From Candidatus Cryptobacteroides sp. (lineage in GTDB: Bacteria > Bacteroidota > Bacteroidia > Bacteroidales > UBA932), in the NCBI GenBank assembly GCA_029257745.1, contig JARIAS010000020.1, forward strand, positions 1 through 43,526: a DNA stretch of 43,526 nt, read 5' to 3'. A program made the position numbers and the translations under genes. Under the pieces are notes generated by a model. That model was not told the origin of the DNA, did no database searches, and worked only from the letters and a program-made list of their open reading frames with translations. Within the stretch, counting starts at the first letter, position 1; each line of letters begins with the position of its first letter. Shown here piece after piece: positions 9,383 through 17,288 of the stretch.

Positions 9383-11701
9383 TTAAAAATCAGCATTTAC
9401 ACCTAGATATATACCGCGAGGGTGCCCAGGACGTAAACCTGCAGGATGTATTGATGAAAGATATGTTTTATTAAACAGATTTATCACATTAAGACTTAAA
9501 TTAATCTTCTTATAAACAGGCACTTTCAAGGACATATCACATATTACATGAGATGGTATCAAATCTCTTTCATTGATAGCATTCTGCCCAGGTCTTGCCC
9601 TCATATCACCGTTATACCTACAACTTAGACTTAGGTTAAACCACTTAGTATCAAGGCCTAAACTTGCATTTAGACTATGTTTATATATATAAGGTATCTC
9701 ATCTCCTGCATTAACTCTTCCCCAAGAGCTACTCACAAAAGTATTCAACATACGAGTATCTGTATAGGTATAAGATAACTGTAACGGCATTTGTAATCTT
9801 TTCCAAGAACTTGGTAAAAGTTGAATGTGTAACAAAGACTCCAGACCTTGAACATTTGCCTTTCCTATATTAAACTGCTCCAAGGTGCCCGTACCTCCCG
9901 CTGCTGCCAAATCACTGCCGACCATATTACTATAAGCATTGTGAAAAGCTATTAACTCCAGATATAAAGACTTATAGGCCAAACGTGTACCAAGCTCCAT
10001 ATTGATACTGCTTTCAGCATCCTGTTGCTTAAAACCACCTTGAGGTATAAGACTTTGATGCTCAACCCTCCTAGGAATCTGCCTTACAGATGGAGGTGCA
10101 AAGCCTTTATGTACTCCTGCAAATATATTTAGTCCCTTAAATAACTTATAATTAAGTCCTAAACTTGGTATCCATGCTTTCACACTATTCTCATCTTCCA
10201 GTCTTTCTTTTCCTGTACGACGTAAGTCATTCTTACCCATATCATTTAGATGAAGATAGATATTTTCATGTCTTACACCTGTTGTTATAGTCAAATTTTG
10301 CCAAGTTAATTTAGCCAAAATATATGATGAAAAAGCCCTTGCAGAAGTCAAACGATTGGACTCTGAACCATGTAATGCAGCATAAGTCATAAACATCTTT
10401 CCATCTCTAATACCATAAGAATCATCCCATTGATACCTATCCTCCATATCCTCATGCCAGCGTATACCTGACTCTAAAGTAATATATCCGGAGTTTATCT
10501 CCTGTACATATTCAGCCTTAGCCTGCAAGCCTCTCGAATGATAATCCCTATTATTGGCCCTTAACAATAGTCCCTCTCCATCATAATCCACAGCCCCTGT
10601 AAGTATATCCATATAAGTTTTACTAAAGTCCGGTTCATCCAACACTGCCTCAAGACTTCTCTGCTCTGCCTTAGTATTCCCAGACCTTATTGCATTAAGT
10701 TTATACCAATTCCTGTGAAAGAAATTGTAATAAGCCTGTGCTACAAGGGTAAAATTATTTAAATGCTTATATACATATGTAGCAGAAGCCTGATGATGAT
10801 ATGTATCAAGCCTATCCAATTGAGAAGCAGGATACCTCATAAAAGGAGAACGCAAAAAGTCCTTCCTTGATAAGCCGACATAAGTCTCATGAGAGAGCTC
10901 ATTTGCAAAGGCATACTTAAACTCTAAAGAATGCTTGTTATCACTATACAAATCATTATTAATACGGAATTTTGCCAATATATCATTTCTTCTCATAGAC
11001 AAATCCTGAGGCATAGCTAAATATTTAAATCCAGAGGTCTGAAAACGCAGATATTCAACTAAATAAGAATAATACTTATGACTATTGCCATAGTACGAAT
11101 GTAACTTTAAACTTGAAAAACTACCATAGGAAAGATTAAAATGAAGTAGCCTATTGCTTGGGATAGGAGTTGATACAAGATTTATTGCTCCACCTGTTGT
11201 AAAAGGTCCATACTGCACTTGACTACTTCCTTTAAGTACTTCCACTGCATGCATACGCGCTGCATTAGGGAAATAATAAGCAGCAGGTGCAGAATAAGGA
11301 GCAGGTGCAGCTAATATACCATCTTCCATCAATGTTATCCTTTCGCTCCTTTCAGCCTTTGTACCTCTAAGAGATATATTTGGACGCAAGCCAAAGCCGT
11401 CCTCTTCATACATATTAACACCAGGGACAGACTTCAACATCCTGTTAATGTCCGTATAATTAAACTTTTTTAACTCGACAGGTGATATATAATAAGCAGA
11501 ACCTGTCCTGTTACGTGCTTGAAATTGGCTACCTAGGATTTGCCTAGGACGCACCACTATCTCTTCTATCTTTTCCTCTCTATCAGTAGAATCTTTTTGT
11601 TCCACTATCTCCTTGTTCTTATTCGACTTTTCTTGTGCTAAAGCAATATTATATATCAACAGGAAGAATAAACAGAAAAAAGCGACTTGCAATCTTCGCA
11701 T
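9383..11701 (-). CDS. FecA-like TonB-dependent siderophore/iron receptor
   Basis: This is the first gene of the seven-gene operon. A signal peptide (MRRLQVAFFCLFFLLIYNIALA) is followed by a Lys/Glu-rich linker and a TonB-box-like EEIVVR. There is no carboxypeptidase-like domain, unlike the two other receptors here. The plug carries the FecA pattern: LRPNISLRGTKAERSERITL, then EDGILAAPAPYSAPAAYYFP, then VEVLKGSSQVQYGPFTTGGA. The barrel includes SGIRWHEDMEDRYQWDD, a FecA-like extracellular segment, and ends GVNADF. FecA relatives import ferric citrate or other ferric chelates across the outer membrane. The substrate here is not proven. Regulation by an anti-sigma factor is unlikely because no extended N-terminal signalling domain is present. 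Confidence 0.87.
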   Translation of the reverse strand: MRRLQVAFFCLFFLLIYNIALAQEKSNKNKEIVEQKDSTDREEKIEEIVVRPRQILGSQFQARNRTGSAYYISPVELKKFNYTDINRMLKSVPGVNMYEEDGFGLRPNISLRGTKAERSERITLMEDGILAAPAPYSAPAAYYFPNAARMHAVEVLKGSSQVQYGPFTTGGAINLVSTPIPSNRLLHFNLSYGSFSSLKLHSYYGNSHKYYSYLVEYLRFQTSGFKYLAMPQDLSMRRNDILAKFRINNDLYSDNKHSLEFKYAFANELSHETYVGLSRKDFLRSPFMRYPASQLDRLDTYHHQASATYVYKHLNNFTLVAQAYYNFFHRNWYKLNAIRSGNTKAEQRSLEAVLDEPDFSKTYMDILTGAVDYDGEGLLLRANNRDYHSRGLQAKAEYVQEINSGYITLESGIRWHEDMEDRYQWDDSYGIRDGKMFMTYAALHGSESNRLTSARAFSSYILAKLTWQNLTITTGVRHENIYLHLNDMGKNDLRRTGKERLEDENSVKAWIPSLGLNYKLFKGLNIFAGVHKGFAPPSVRQIPRRVEHQSLIPQGGFKQQDAESSINMELGTRLAYKSLYLELIAFHNAYSNMVGSDLAAAGGTGTLEQFNIGKANVQGLESLLHIQLLPSSWKRLQMPLQLSYTYTDTRMLNTFVSSSWGRVNAGDEIPYIYKHSLNASLGLDTKWFNLSLSCRYNGDMRARPGQNAINERDLIPSHVICDMSLKVPVYKKINLSLNVINLFNKTYLSSIHPAGLRPGHPRGIYLGVNADF

Positions 11702-11751
11702 ATTTAGACCTTGATTAATAAGTTTTTAACTTGTATAAAGTTTCACAGATG

Positions 11752-11783
11752 CAAAGATATAAAATTATTCTTAACAAAAACAA
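11752..11783 (-). promoter_or_regulatory. Candidate promoter of the FecA/SusCD operon
   Basis: The minus strand has TATCTTTG at 11759-11752, an exact -7 match, 51 bases before the ATG at 11701. Upstream T-rich sequence offers a TTTG ending 15 bases away or a TTG 21 bases away as the -33 element. I saw no clear Fur-type inverted repeat in the 218-base gap. Confidence 0.55.
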
Positions 11784-11919
11784 GTACTCCATACTTCTGT
11801 ACAGAATACTTGCGATATAAACCAAGCTCCTAAATCATAAAAACTAGTAATACTAATTTAAAAGCCTATTAAAATATTTTTACTGCAAAACAAAGACATT
11901 ATTAAATATGACCATAATA

Positions 11920-13260
11920 TTAATGTATATAATTAGCGTCATATGTAAACTTAGCTGTTGCATTTACTCCAGCCCTATTACTACCTATTGTTTGAACATA
12001 ACGACCTACTAATATATAAGCATCCTGTCCTTTTTTTGACACCCATAGTTCTGCTGAACAAGGATTAGAATAATATACTGTACTCTCAGTATAAAATCCT
12101 CCATATTTTTTAGCCGTAGCATCATATTTTTGATTTACAGGGTTTCCAAACATATTATTTCTCCAATTCCTTATCTCAAAATCAAATTCAGCTAATTGTT
12201 CATTCGTAGGCTCAAATACCATGACGCTTGCTTTTATAGAATTGAACCAATCAGTATTATCTTCATAATATTTTGTAGTTTTCAATTCTACACTTGGCCA
12301 TACAGTCCTTCTAATAGGCACTCTAATCTGCTTACTAGGAGATGAAAATTTAGACTGTGCAAGATTTCTTGCCCAAGCGTTTACGATCATTTTCTCATTT
12401 GTTTTTTCTATTTCCACCCTCACTAATCCTGCATCATCAGCTGTAAGTTCTTTTATATCACCACCTTCAAGTTGCCACCATAGCCTTGCTCCAGCATCAG
12501 TTCTAAATGTAATTATAGAGAATGAATTTTCGCTGCCAGGCTTATCTGCAATCTCTATACTTAAAGGTGTCTCTTCAATAACATTCTTCTGCTTAGGTAT
12601 AATAATAGTCTTCTGAGTAACAGAACCATCTTTTGCTGCAAACTGCAAATTAAATATATACTCATCATTAGTCTCTTGAACATCTTTCAAAGGACTATCA
12701 ATACCATTTTTTCCATCTTTTGCATTGGCCTTAACTTTATTACCACTATCATCCAAAATATACTTGGGCTCTTCAGACTCATTCCACCTCACCGTCCAAT
12801 AGTAGTCTCCATCCTCTGCCTGTCTTATCCCTAAAATAGGGCTTTTTCCGTCTACACCTCTCCAACTTTTACCTGTATCTATTGAATTAATTAGCCAATT
12901 ACCATTGTCTGACATCTCTATATCAGGGGTCTTTCCATCTTTTCCATCTTTCCCATCTTTTCCATCTTTTCCATAAGGAACAAAAACAGTAGTTTTTCCA
13001 AAACTAATATTCACCCCAGTTATTACACCATTCTCATTAACATAGTCTACACCTGAGACTATCTCTTTTGTCTCTAATCTATTTAGAGCAATACTCAAAT
13101 CAGAAATCTGTCTATTAATATCAGTGCTCAACTTACTTAAATCTACAACTATTTGTCTAGAATACAAGATGGCAACATCTTCCTTATAACAAGAATTAAA
13201 AATAAATAACAGTAATAAGGCAAGTTTAAAGACAAACAAATTCTTTTTTAAATTATTCAT
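11920..13260 (-). CDS. DUF4988-type surface lipoprotein with Gly-Lys-Asp repeat
   Basis: The lipoprotein signal ends FNSC (Cys24). Next comes a short helical, probably coiled-coil region (LSTDINRQISDLSIALNRLE), a small beta segment (VDYVNENGVITGVNISFG), and a collagen-like run of four GKD triplets and GKT. The motif DNGNWLINSIDTGKSWRG follows. This arrangement matches the N-terminal domain called DUF4988 (also seen ahead of PL29 lyases) in Bacteroidota. The C-terminal 250 residues look like beta-sandwich domains; I see no lyase or hydrolase motif. A protein of the same architecture is encoded at 39805-42993. It probably projects a stalk-like binding module from the surface. It is 108 bases downstream of the MBL-fold gene and may have its own promoter. 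Confidence 0.75.
   Translation of the reverse strand: MNNLKKNLFVFKLALLLLFIFNSCYKEDVAILYSRQIVVDLSKLSTDINRQISDLSIALNRLETKEIVSGVDYVNENGVITGVNISFGKTTVFVPYGKDGKDGKDGKDGKTPDIEMSDNGNWLINSIDTGKSWRGVDGKSPILGIRQAEDGDYYWTVRWNESEEPKYILDDSGNKVKANAKDGKNGIDSPLKDVQETNDEYIFNLQFAAKDGSVTQKTIIIPKQKNVIEETPLSIEIADKPGSENSFSIITFRTDAGARLWWQLEGGDIKELTADDAGLVRVEIEKTNEKMIVNAWARNLAQSKFSSPSKQIRVPIRRTVWPSVELKTTKYYEDNTDWFNSIKASVMVFEPTNEQLAEFDFEIRNWRNNMFGNPVNQKYDATAKKYGGFYTESTVYYSNPCSAELWVSKKGQDAYILVGRYVQTIGSNRAGVNATAKFTYDANYIH
12935..12974 (-). repeat. 9-bp tandem repeat encoding (Gly-Lys-Asp)n
   Basis: The coding strand repeats GGAAAAGAT four times, with one GGG variant, and then GGAAAGACC. It encodes GKDGKDGKDGKDGKT. Being in-frame and nearly perfect, it could gain or lose units by slippage without breaking the frame. 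Confidence 0.7.
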
Positions 13261-13368
13261 ATATATTTATTATTTTATTGAATATGCTAAAAATTTTATA
13301 GATACATATTATAGAAAACCCTTATTCAGACAATAATTATGCCAATATAAGAATATTATAAATATCAT

Positions 13369-14169
13369 CTAAAGATATATCAAAGCAGTACTTTCCTTGC
13401 GTGGAAGTGCTTCCAGACGCAATTCTCCTTTTTTAACCCCTATTGTCTCCAAAGTTCTAAGTGCAAAATTATATGCAAGAGAAGGACTATTATTATTAGC
13501 ACTAATATGACACAGAAAAATATTACGCAAGCCCTTATGATAAAATTCCTTAATTGCAGCTGCACAAGCATCATTACTAAGGTGACCATTATCTTCTATT
13601 ATCCTCTTTTTTAACTCATTCGAATACTTACCAGACAAAAGCATCTCAACATCATAATTAGACTCTATTACAACAGTATCTGCCTGCTTACAATAATACA
13701 TTGCCTCCTCTGGAACCCTCCCTAAATCTGTAAGATGAACATAAAGCCTATCCTTAAATCTAATAGCAAAACCAATGGTCTGTCTAGCATCATGAGGCAC
13801 AATGAAATACCTTACCTCAAAATCCGAAATATTTGTCCACATATCAGATAGCAAGTTTTTCGCATAATTGGGGACCTCAGATCTTGTAGCAAAATGAGAA
13901 GCTAATACCCCATGCAAATACTCACTTGTATATACAGGTATATGTAACTTCTTACAATAAGATGATAAACTCCTTATATGATCCATATGTTCATGAGTAA
14001 CTAGCACCGCTAAAATATTGGATAGCTTCAACTTATAAGCTTCCATACCTAATCTCAAGCGTTTTATACTAATACCTGCATCAATCAATATACCTCTATC
14101 CTTTGTTCCCAAATAATAACAGTTACCACTACTGCCACTAGAAAAACTGAGAAAATATAGTTCAGACAT
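13369..14169 (-). CDS. MBL-fold metallo-hydrolase, YycJ/WalJ-like
   Basis: This 266-residue cytoplasmic metallo-beta-lactamase-fold hydrolase begins MSELYFLSFSSGSSGNCYYL, the usual start of the YycJ/WalJ group. The di-metal motif HEHMDH is at residues 59-64. Further ligand regions are HLTDLGRV, ESNYDVEML, NGHLSND and the C-terminal LCHISANNNSP. The family is thought to act as nucleases or phosphodiesterases; relatives have been tied to DNA repair and envelope maintenance, but substrate assignment is weak. It starts 5 bases after the TPR gene stops, so the two are probably co-transcribed. Confidence 0.88.
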   Translation of the reverse strand: MSELYFLSFSSGSSGNCYYLGTKDRGILIDAGISIKRLRLGMEAYKLKLSNILAVLVTHEHMDHIRSLSSYCKKLHIPVYTSEYLHGVLASHFATRSEVPNYAKNLLSDMWTNISDFEVRYFIVPHDARQTIGFAIRFKDRLYVHLTDLGRVPEEAMYYCKQADTVVIESNYDVEMLLSGKYSNELKKRIIEDNGHLSNDACAAAIKEFYHKGLRNIFLCHISANNNSPSLAYNFALRTLETIGVKKGELRLEALPRKESTALIYL

Positions 14170-14174
14170 AAGGC

Positions 14175-16154
14175 TTAATTCTTTAAATATTTCTTAATTA
14201 CAGCATAAGCTTCATTAAGTCCCAATTCTCCAGCCCTTGAAAGTTCATAATAAGCCTTATCAACATCCTTCAAGTATATGAGTATCAAAGCCCTGTTAAA
14301 ATAAGCCTCAGACATGTAAGGATATAATTCTATTGCCTTAGCATATGTATCAAGGGCTTCAACAAATCGGGAAGATAAGGCATAAAGATTGGCTAAATTA
14401 TAGTAAAAGTAAGCATTTTTATTTAATTTAACTGCCTCTTGCATCTCTTCAATAGCCTCACTGTAATCATAGCTAACAATACTACGAGGGGCTATTTTTG
14501 AATTAGTAGTACTATTATTATCAATACTTAATACAGGCATAGAGGCTGTCATTGAAGATAAAAACTCTATCATATCGGCCTTCAACACAGCCCTATTCAT
14601 ATGAATATATGAAGTAATAATATTATTTGATGAAAGTTTTAATGCCTCATCATAACTACTTAAAGCCTGATTAAATTTCTTATTATATACCTTATACAAA
14701 GCAAGCTCAAACATTCCCAAGGCGGTAGCACTACTAGTATTATGTTCATCAGCCACTTTATTAGGCAATATATCAAGTTCCTGTTTTGAAGACAATCTTA
14801 TAGGACTTTCCACAGAAGCAATAAAAGCAGCCATAGACTTATTATCATACTCTGTACTCAAATGATTGATAGGCCTTTGCCTTTCTTTTGCCAATACAAA
14901 ACGAAACAAAGGTCTCAAGCGTATATCTAAATCTTTATTCTGCATTAGATCCCCATTCCTAAAGTCTTTTTTTGCAAAATCAGCATCCAAAGCCAATAAA
15001 GAATTAAAGGTCTTTGAAGTGTCGGCTAGAAAATCTTCTTTTTTAGACTTAGTCTTCAACTCTTCTATCTTCCTATGTGCCAACAAGTAATCTTCCTTTG
15101 ACTTCTTCTTAAGCCCCAATAAATTCTCAACATAAGAGCGATTTAGATATGCCCTTACAAAGTCTGGGTACAAAGATATTGCCTTATTATAATCTTCTAA
15201 GGCATAATTCCAATATTCCATATTGACATAATAAGAAGCCCTATTAAAATATGCCAACACATTTTTAGGATTAATCTTCAATACTTCTGACATATCATCT
15301 AAAGCCTTATCAAATAGTCCCACCCTTGCATACAAAAGGCTACGATTATATAATGCCAAGGCATTTGTTGGCTCATATTTTATAAGACTATTAAAATCTG
15401 CCAAAGCCTCATTATAACGCTCTAACTGAAAATATAATATAGCCCTGTTAAAATAAGAAAGTGTATAAGTAGTATCAAGACTAAGAGCTTTGTTCATATC
15501 ACTTAAAGCCTCATCATATTTATTTTGGCTCATAAATAGACTTGCTCTTCTTATATATGGGTCTGGGTCTTTAAGATTATACTTTATAGCAAGGTTAAAA
15601 TCTTTATAGGCAGCCAATGTATCCTTTAAATACAATTTCACTGTCGCCCTATTTAAATATGCTGAATAATTTGTTTTGTCACGCCTTAAATAAAAAGTAA
15701 AATCCTTATCAGCCTTTTCAAATTGTTGTGATAAAAGATAAGCCAATGCCCTATTATAATATACAGAGCTTTGGTCAGGACGCAAAGATATAGCCTTCTG
15801 AATACTCTCTAAAGCCTTGTCATATTGTTCAAAGCGACTCTCTATTATTCCCTTATAATGATATGCCTGTGCAAACACAGGATTATACCTTATTGCTGCC
15901 TCAAAATCTAAACCTGCACCCCTCATATCCCCAAGATTATATTTTGCAATTCCCCTATAAAACAAATTCATATAGTCTGTACTATCCAGACGATGCAATA
16001 CATTAAAACTTTCCAAGGCCAAAGCATATTTGCTATCAGAAAGTGCTATTTGCCCCCTTAACAAGAATATATTTTTATCATATTGAGCAAAAACTGCAAG
16101 GGGAAATAACAGCAAAATGCAAGAAATTGCCAAGTATCTATATATTTCTTTCAT
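14175..16154 (-). CDS. Tetratricopeptide-repeat protein, exported
   Basis: The first 23 residues (MKEIYRYLAISCILLLFPLAVFA) form a signal peptide, so the protein is periplasmic or outer-membrane associated. About nine or ten consecutive TPR units cover residues 25-355, each with the pattern Y-NRAxxY-xx-YxxALxDxNxAIxLxP (for example YNEALADFNSLIKYEPTNAL). There is a less regular middle region at 360-470, then more TPR units at about 475-655. Bacteroidota encode many such proteins as protein-protein interaction scaffolds; no enzymatic domain is visible. It is transcribed divergently from the M28-like gene across a 116-base gap. Confidence 0.85.
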   Translation of the reverse strand: MKEIYRYLAISCILLLFPLAVFAQYDKNIFLLRGQIALSDSKYALALESFNVLHRLDSTDYMNLFYRGIAKYNLGDMRGAGLDFEAAIRYNPVFAQAYHYKGIIESRFEQYDKALESIQKAISLRPDQSSVYYNRALAYLLSQQFEKADKDFTFYLRRDKTNYSAYLNRATVKLYLKDTLAAYKDFNLAIKYNLKDPDPYIRRASLFMSQNKYDEALSDMNKALSLDTTYTLSYFNRAILYFQLERYNEALADFNSLIKYEPTNALALYNRSLLYARVGLFDKALDDMSEVLKINPKNVLAYFNRASYYVNMEYWNYALEDYNKAISLYPDFVRAYLNRSYVENLLGLKKKSKEDYLLAHRKIEELKTKSKKEDFLADTSKTFNSLLALDADFAKKDFRNGDLMQNKDLDIRLRPLFRFVLAKERQRPINHLSTEYDNKSMAAFIASVESPIRLSSKQELDILPNKVADEHNTSSATALGMFELALYKVYNKKFNQALSSYDEALKLSSNNIITSYIHMNRAVLKADMIEFLSSMTASMPVLSIDNNSTTNSKIAPRSIVSYDYSEAIEEMQEAVKLNKNAYFYYNLANLYALSSRFVEALDTYAKAIELYPYMSEAYFNRALILIYLKDVDKAYYELSRAGELGLNEAYAVIKKYLKN

Positions 16155-16270
16155 ATTTCAAGCTAAATTCTTAATTTTGAAAATATTTGCTCTCGGCAAA
16201 AAAATAGCACCGAAAAGTGCACCTAGCAAATATAATAAATATTTTCTTGCAAGTTTAGTTTTAATAAGTA

Positions 16271-17287
16271 ATGCCCTCGTTTTTTCTTAAAATATTAATA
16301 GTAATTTTGTGTCTATCTTCTGTAGAAAAAAGTTATTCGCAAAACTACTCTATTCTATATAATATAGAGGACAATATCAACATAGACAAATTAAAATATC
16401 AACTGGAATTCTTATGTAGTGATTTAACTGAAGGGAGGGCTAGTGGAAGCAGAGGAGCAAATATTACAGCAATGTGGTTATGTAAAAAATTCCAAGATAT
16501 GGGACTTAAGTCACTAAGTGGGACTTACAATAAAAATTTTATAATAGATAGTGCTAAAATAGGTAGAAACATCATAGGTCTACTTCCATCAAGTTCCACA
16601 AACGACAAAGGATACATCTTAGTTATAGCAAACTATGATGGTTTAGGCATTATAAACAAGCAACTTTATCCAAGTGCAGACAACAATGCCTCTGGCATAG
16701 TAGCTCTTTTAGCCTTAGCAAACATATCCAATAAGTTATTACAAGGGGGAATAAAGATAAAAAACAATATTATTTTCGCAACTTTAGATGGGAAAAGAAA
16801 TAATCAAGCAGGAACACGCTCTCTTATCAACAAACTCATTCAAAGAGAATTATACAATCCTACAACTTCTAAGGCAATAAAGCTAAGTGATATAAAACTT
16901 GTGGTCAATTTAGAACAATTAGGCAGTAATCTCAGCCCTATCAGCAAAAATAAAGATGATTACTTAATTATGCTGGGAAAAGAAAGTATTCAAAAACAAT
17001 ATCAAGACTACCTGGACATTTACAACATAGCAAGCGATATACGCCTTGACATAGCATACAGCTACTATGGCAATAGCAATTTTTCCAAACTTTTTTACAA
17101 TAAAATAGGAGAACAGAGTATATTTGTAGAAAGAAAGATACCTGCCGTCATGTTTACTTCAGGTATTACTATGAACAACAATAAAGTAGATGACAATGTC
17201 AAAAATATAGATTTAGCCTTACTCAGAAAGAGGATATTACTCATATCCAAATGGTTAGAAAGAATGTGCAAAATAAATTATAATTAG
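16271..17287 (+). CDS. M28-peptidase-like secreted protein, metal ligands degenerate
   Basis: The signal peptide is MPSFFLKILIVILCLSSVEKSYSQ. The body follows the M28 aminopeptidase layout: a segment LCSDLTEGRASGSRGANITA, then ILVIANYDGLG (121-125) where active enzymes have HYDHLG, then SADNNASG (135-142) for ADDNASG. TLDGKRNNQAGTRS (171 on) stands where GEE-LGS is expected, NLEQLG (213 on) for NxDMxG, and PAVMFTSGITMNNN where a ligand His is expected. Thus the first zinc His is Asn, the catalytic Glu-Glu pair is Lys-Arg, the Asp ligand is Glu and the last His is Asn. The fold should be intact but hydrolysis is unlikely. It begins a plus-strand operon, with one base between its stop and the ABC exporter start. 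Confidence 0.8.
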   Translation: MPSFFLKILIVILCLSSVEKSYSQNYSILYNIEDNINIDKLKYQLEFLCSDLTEGRASGSRGANITAMWLCKKFQDMGLKSLSGTYNKNFIIDSAKIGRNIIGLLPSSSTNDKGYILVIANYDGLGIINKQLYPSADNNASGIVALLALANISNKLLQGGIKIKNNIIFATLDGKRNNQAGTRSLINKLIQRELYNPTTSKAIKLSDIKLVVNLEQLGSNLSPISKNKDDYLIMLGKESIQKQYQDYLDIYNIASDIRLDIAYSYYGNSNFSKLFYNKIGEQSIFVERKIPAVMFTSGITMNNNKVDDNVKNIDLALLRKRILLISKWLERMCKINYN

Positions 17288-17288
17288 A

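Noticed and set aside
11702..11919. Fur-binding site before the FecA-like gene
   Set aside because: I looked for a GATAATGAT-type inverted repeat and saw none clear enough to report.
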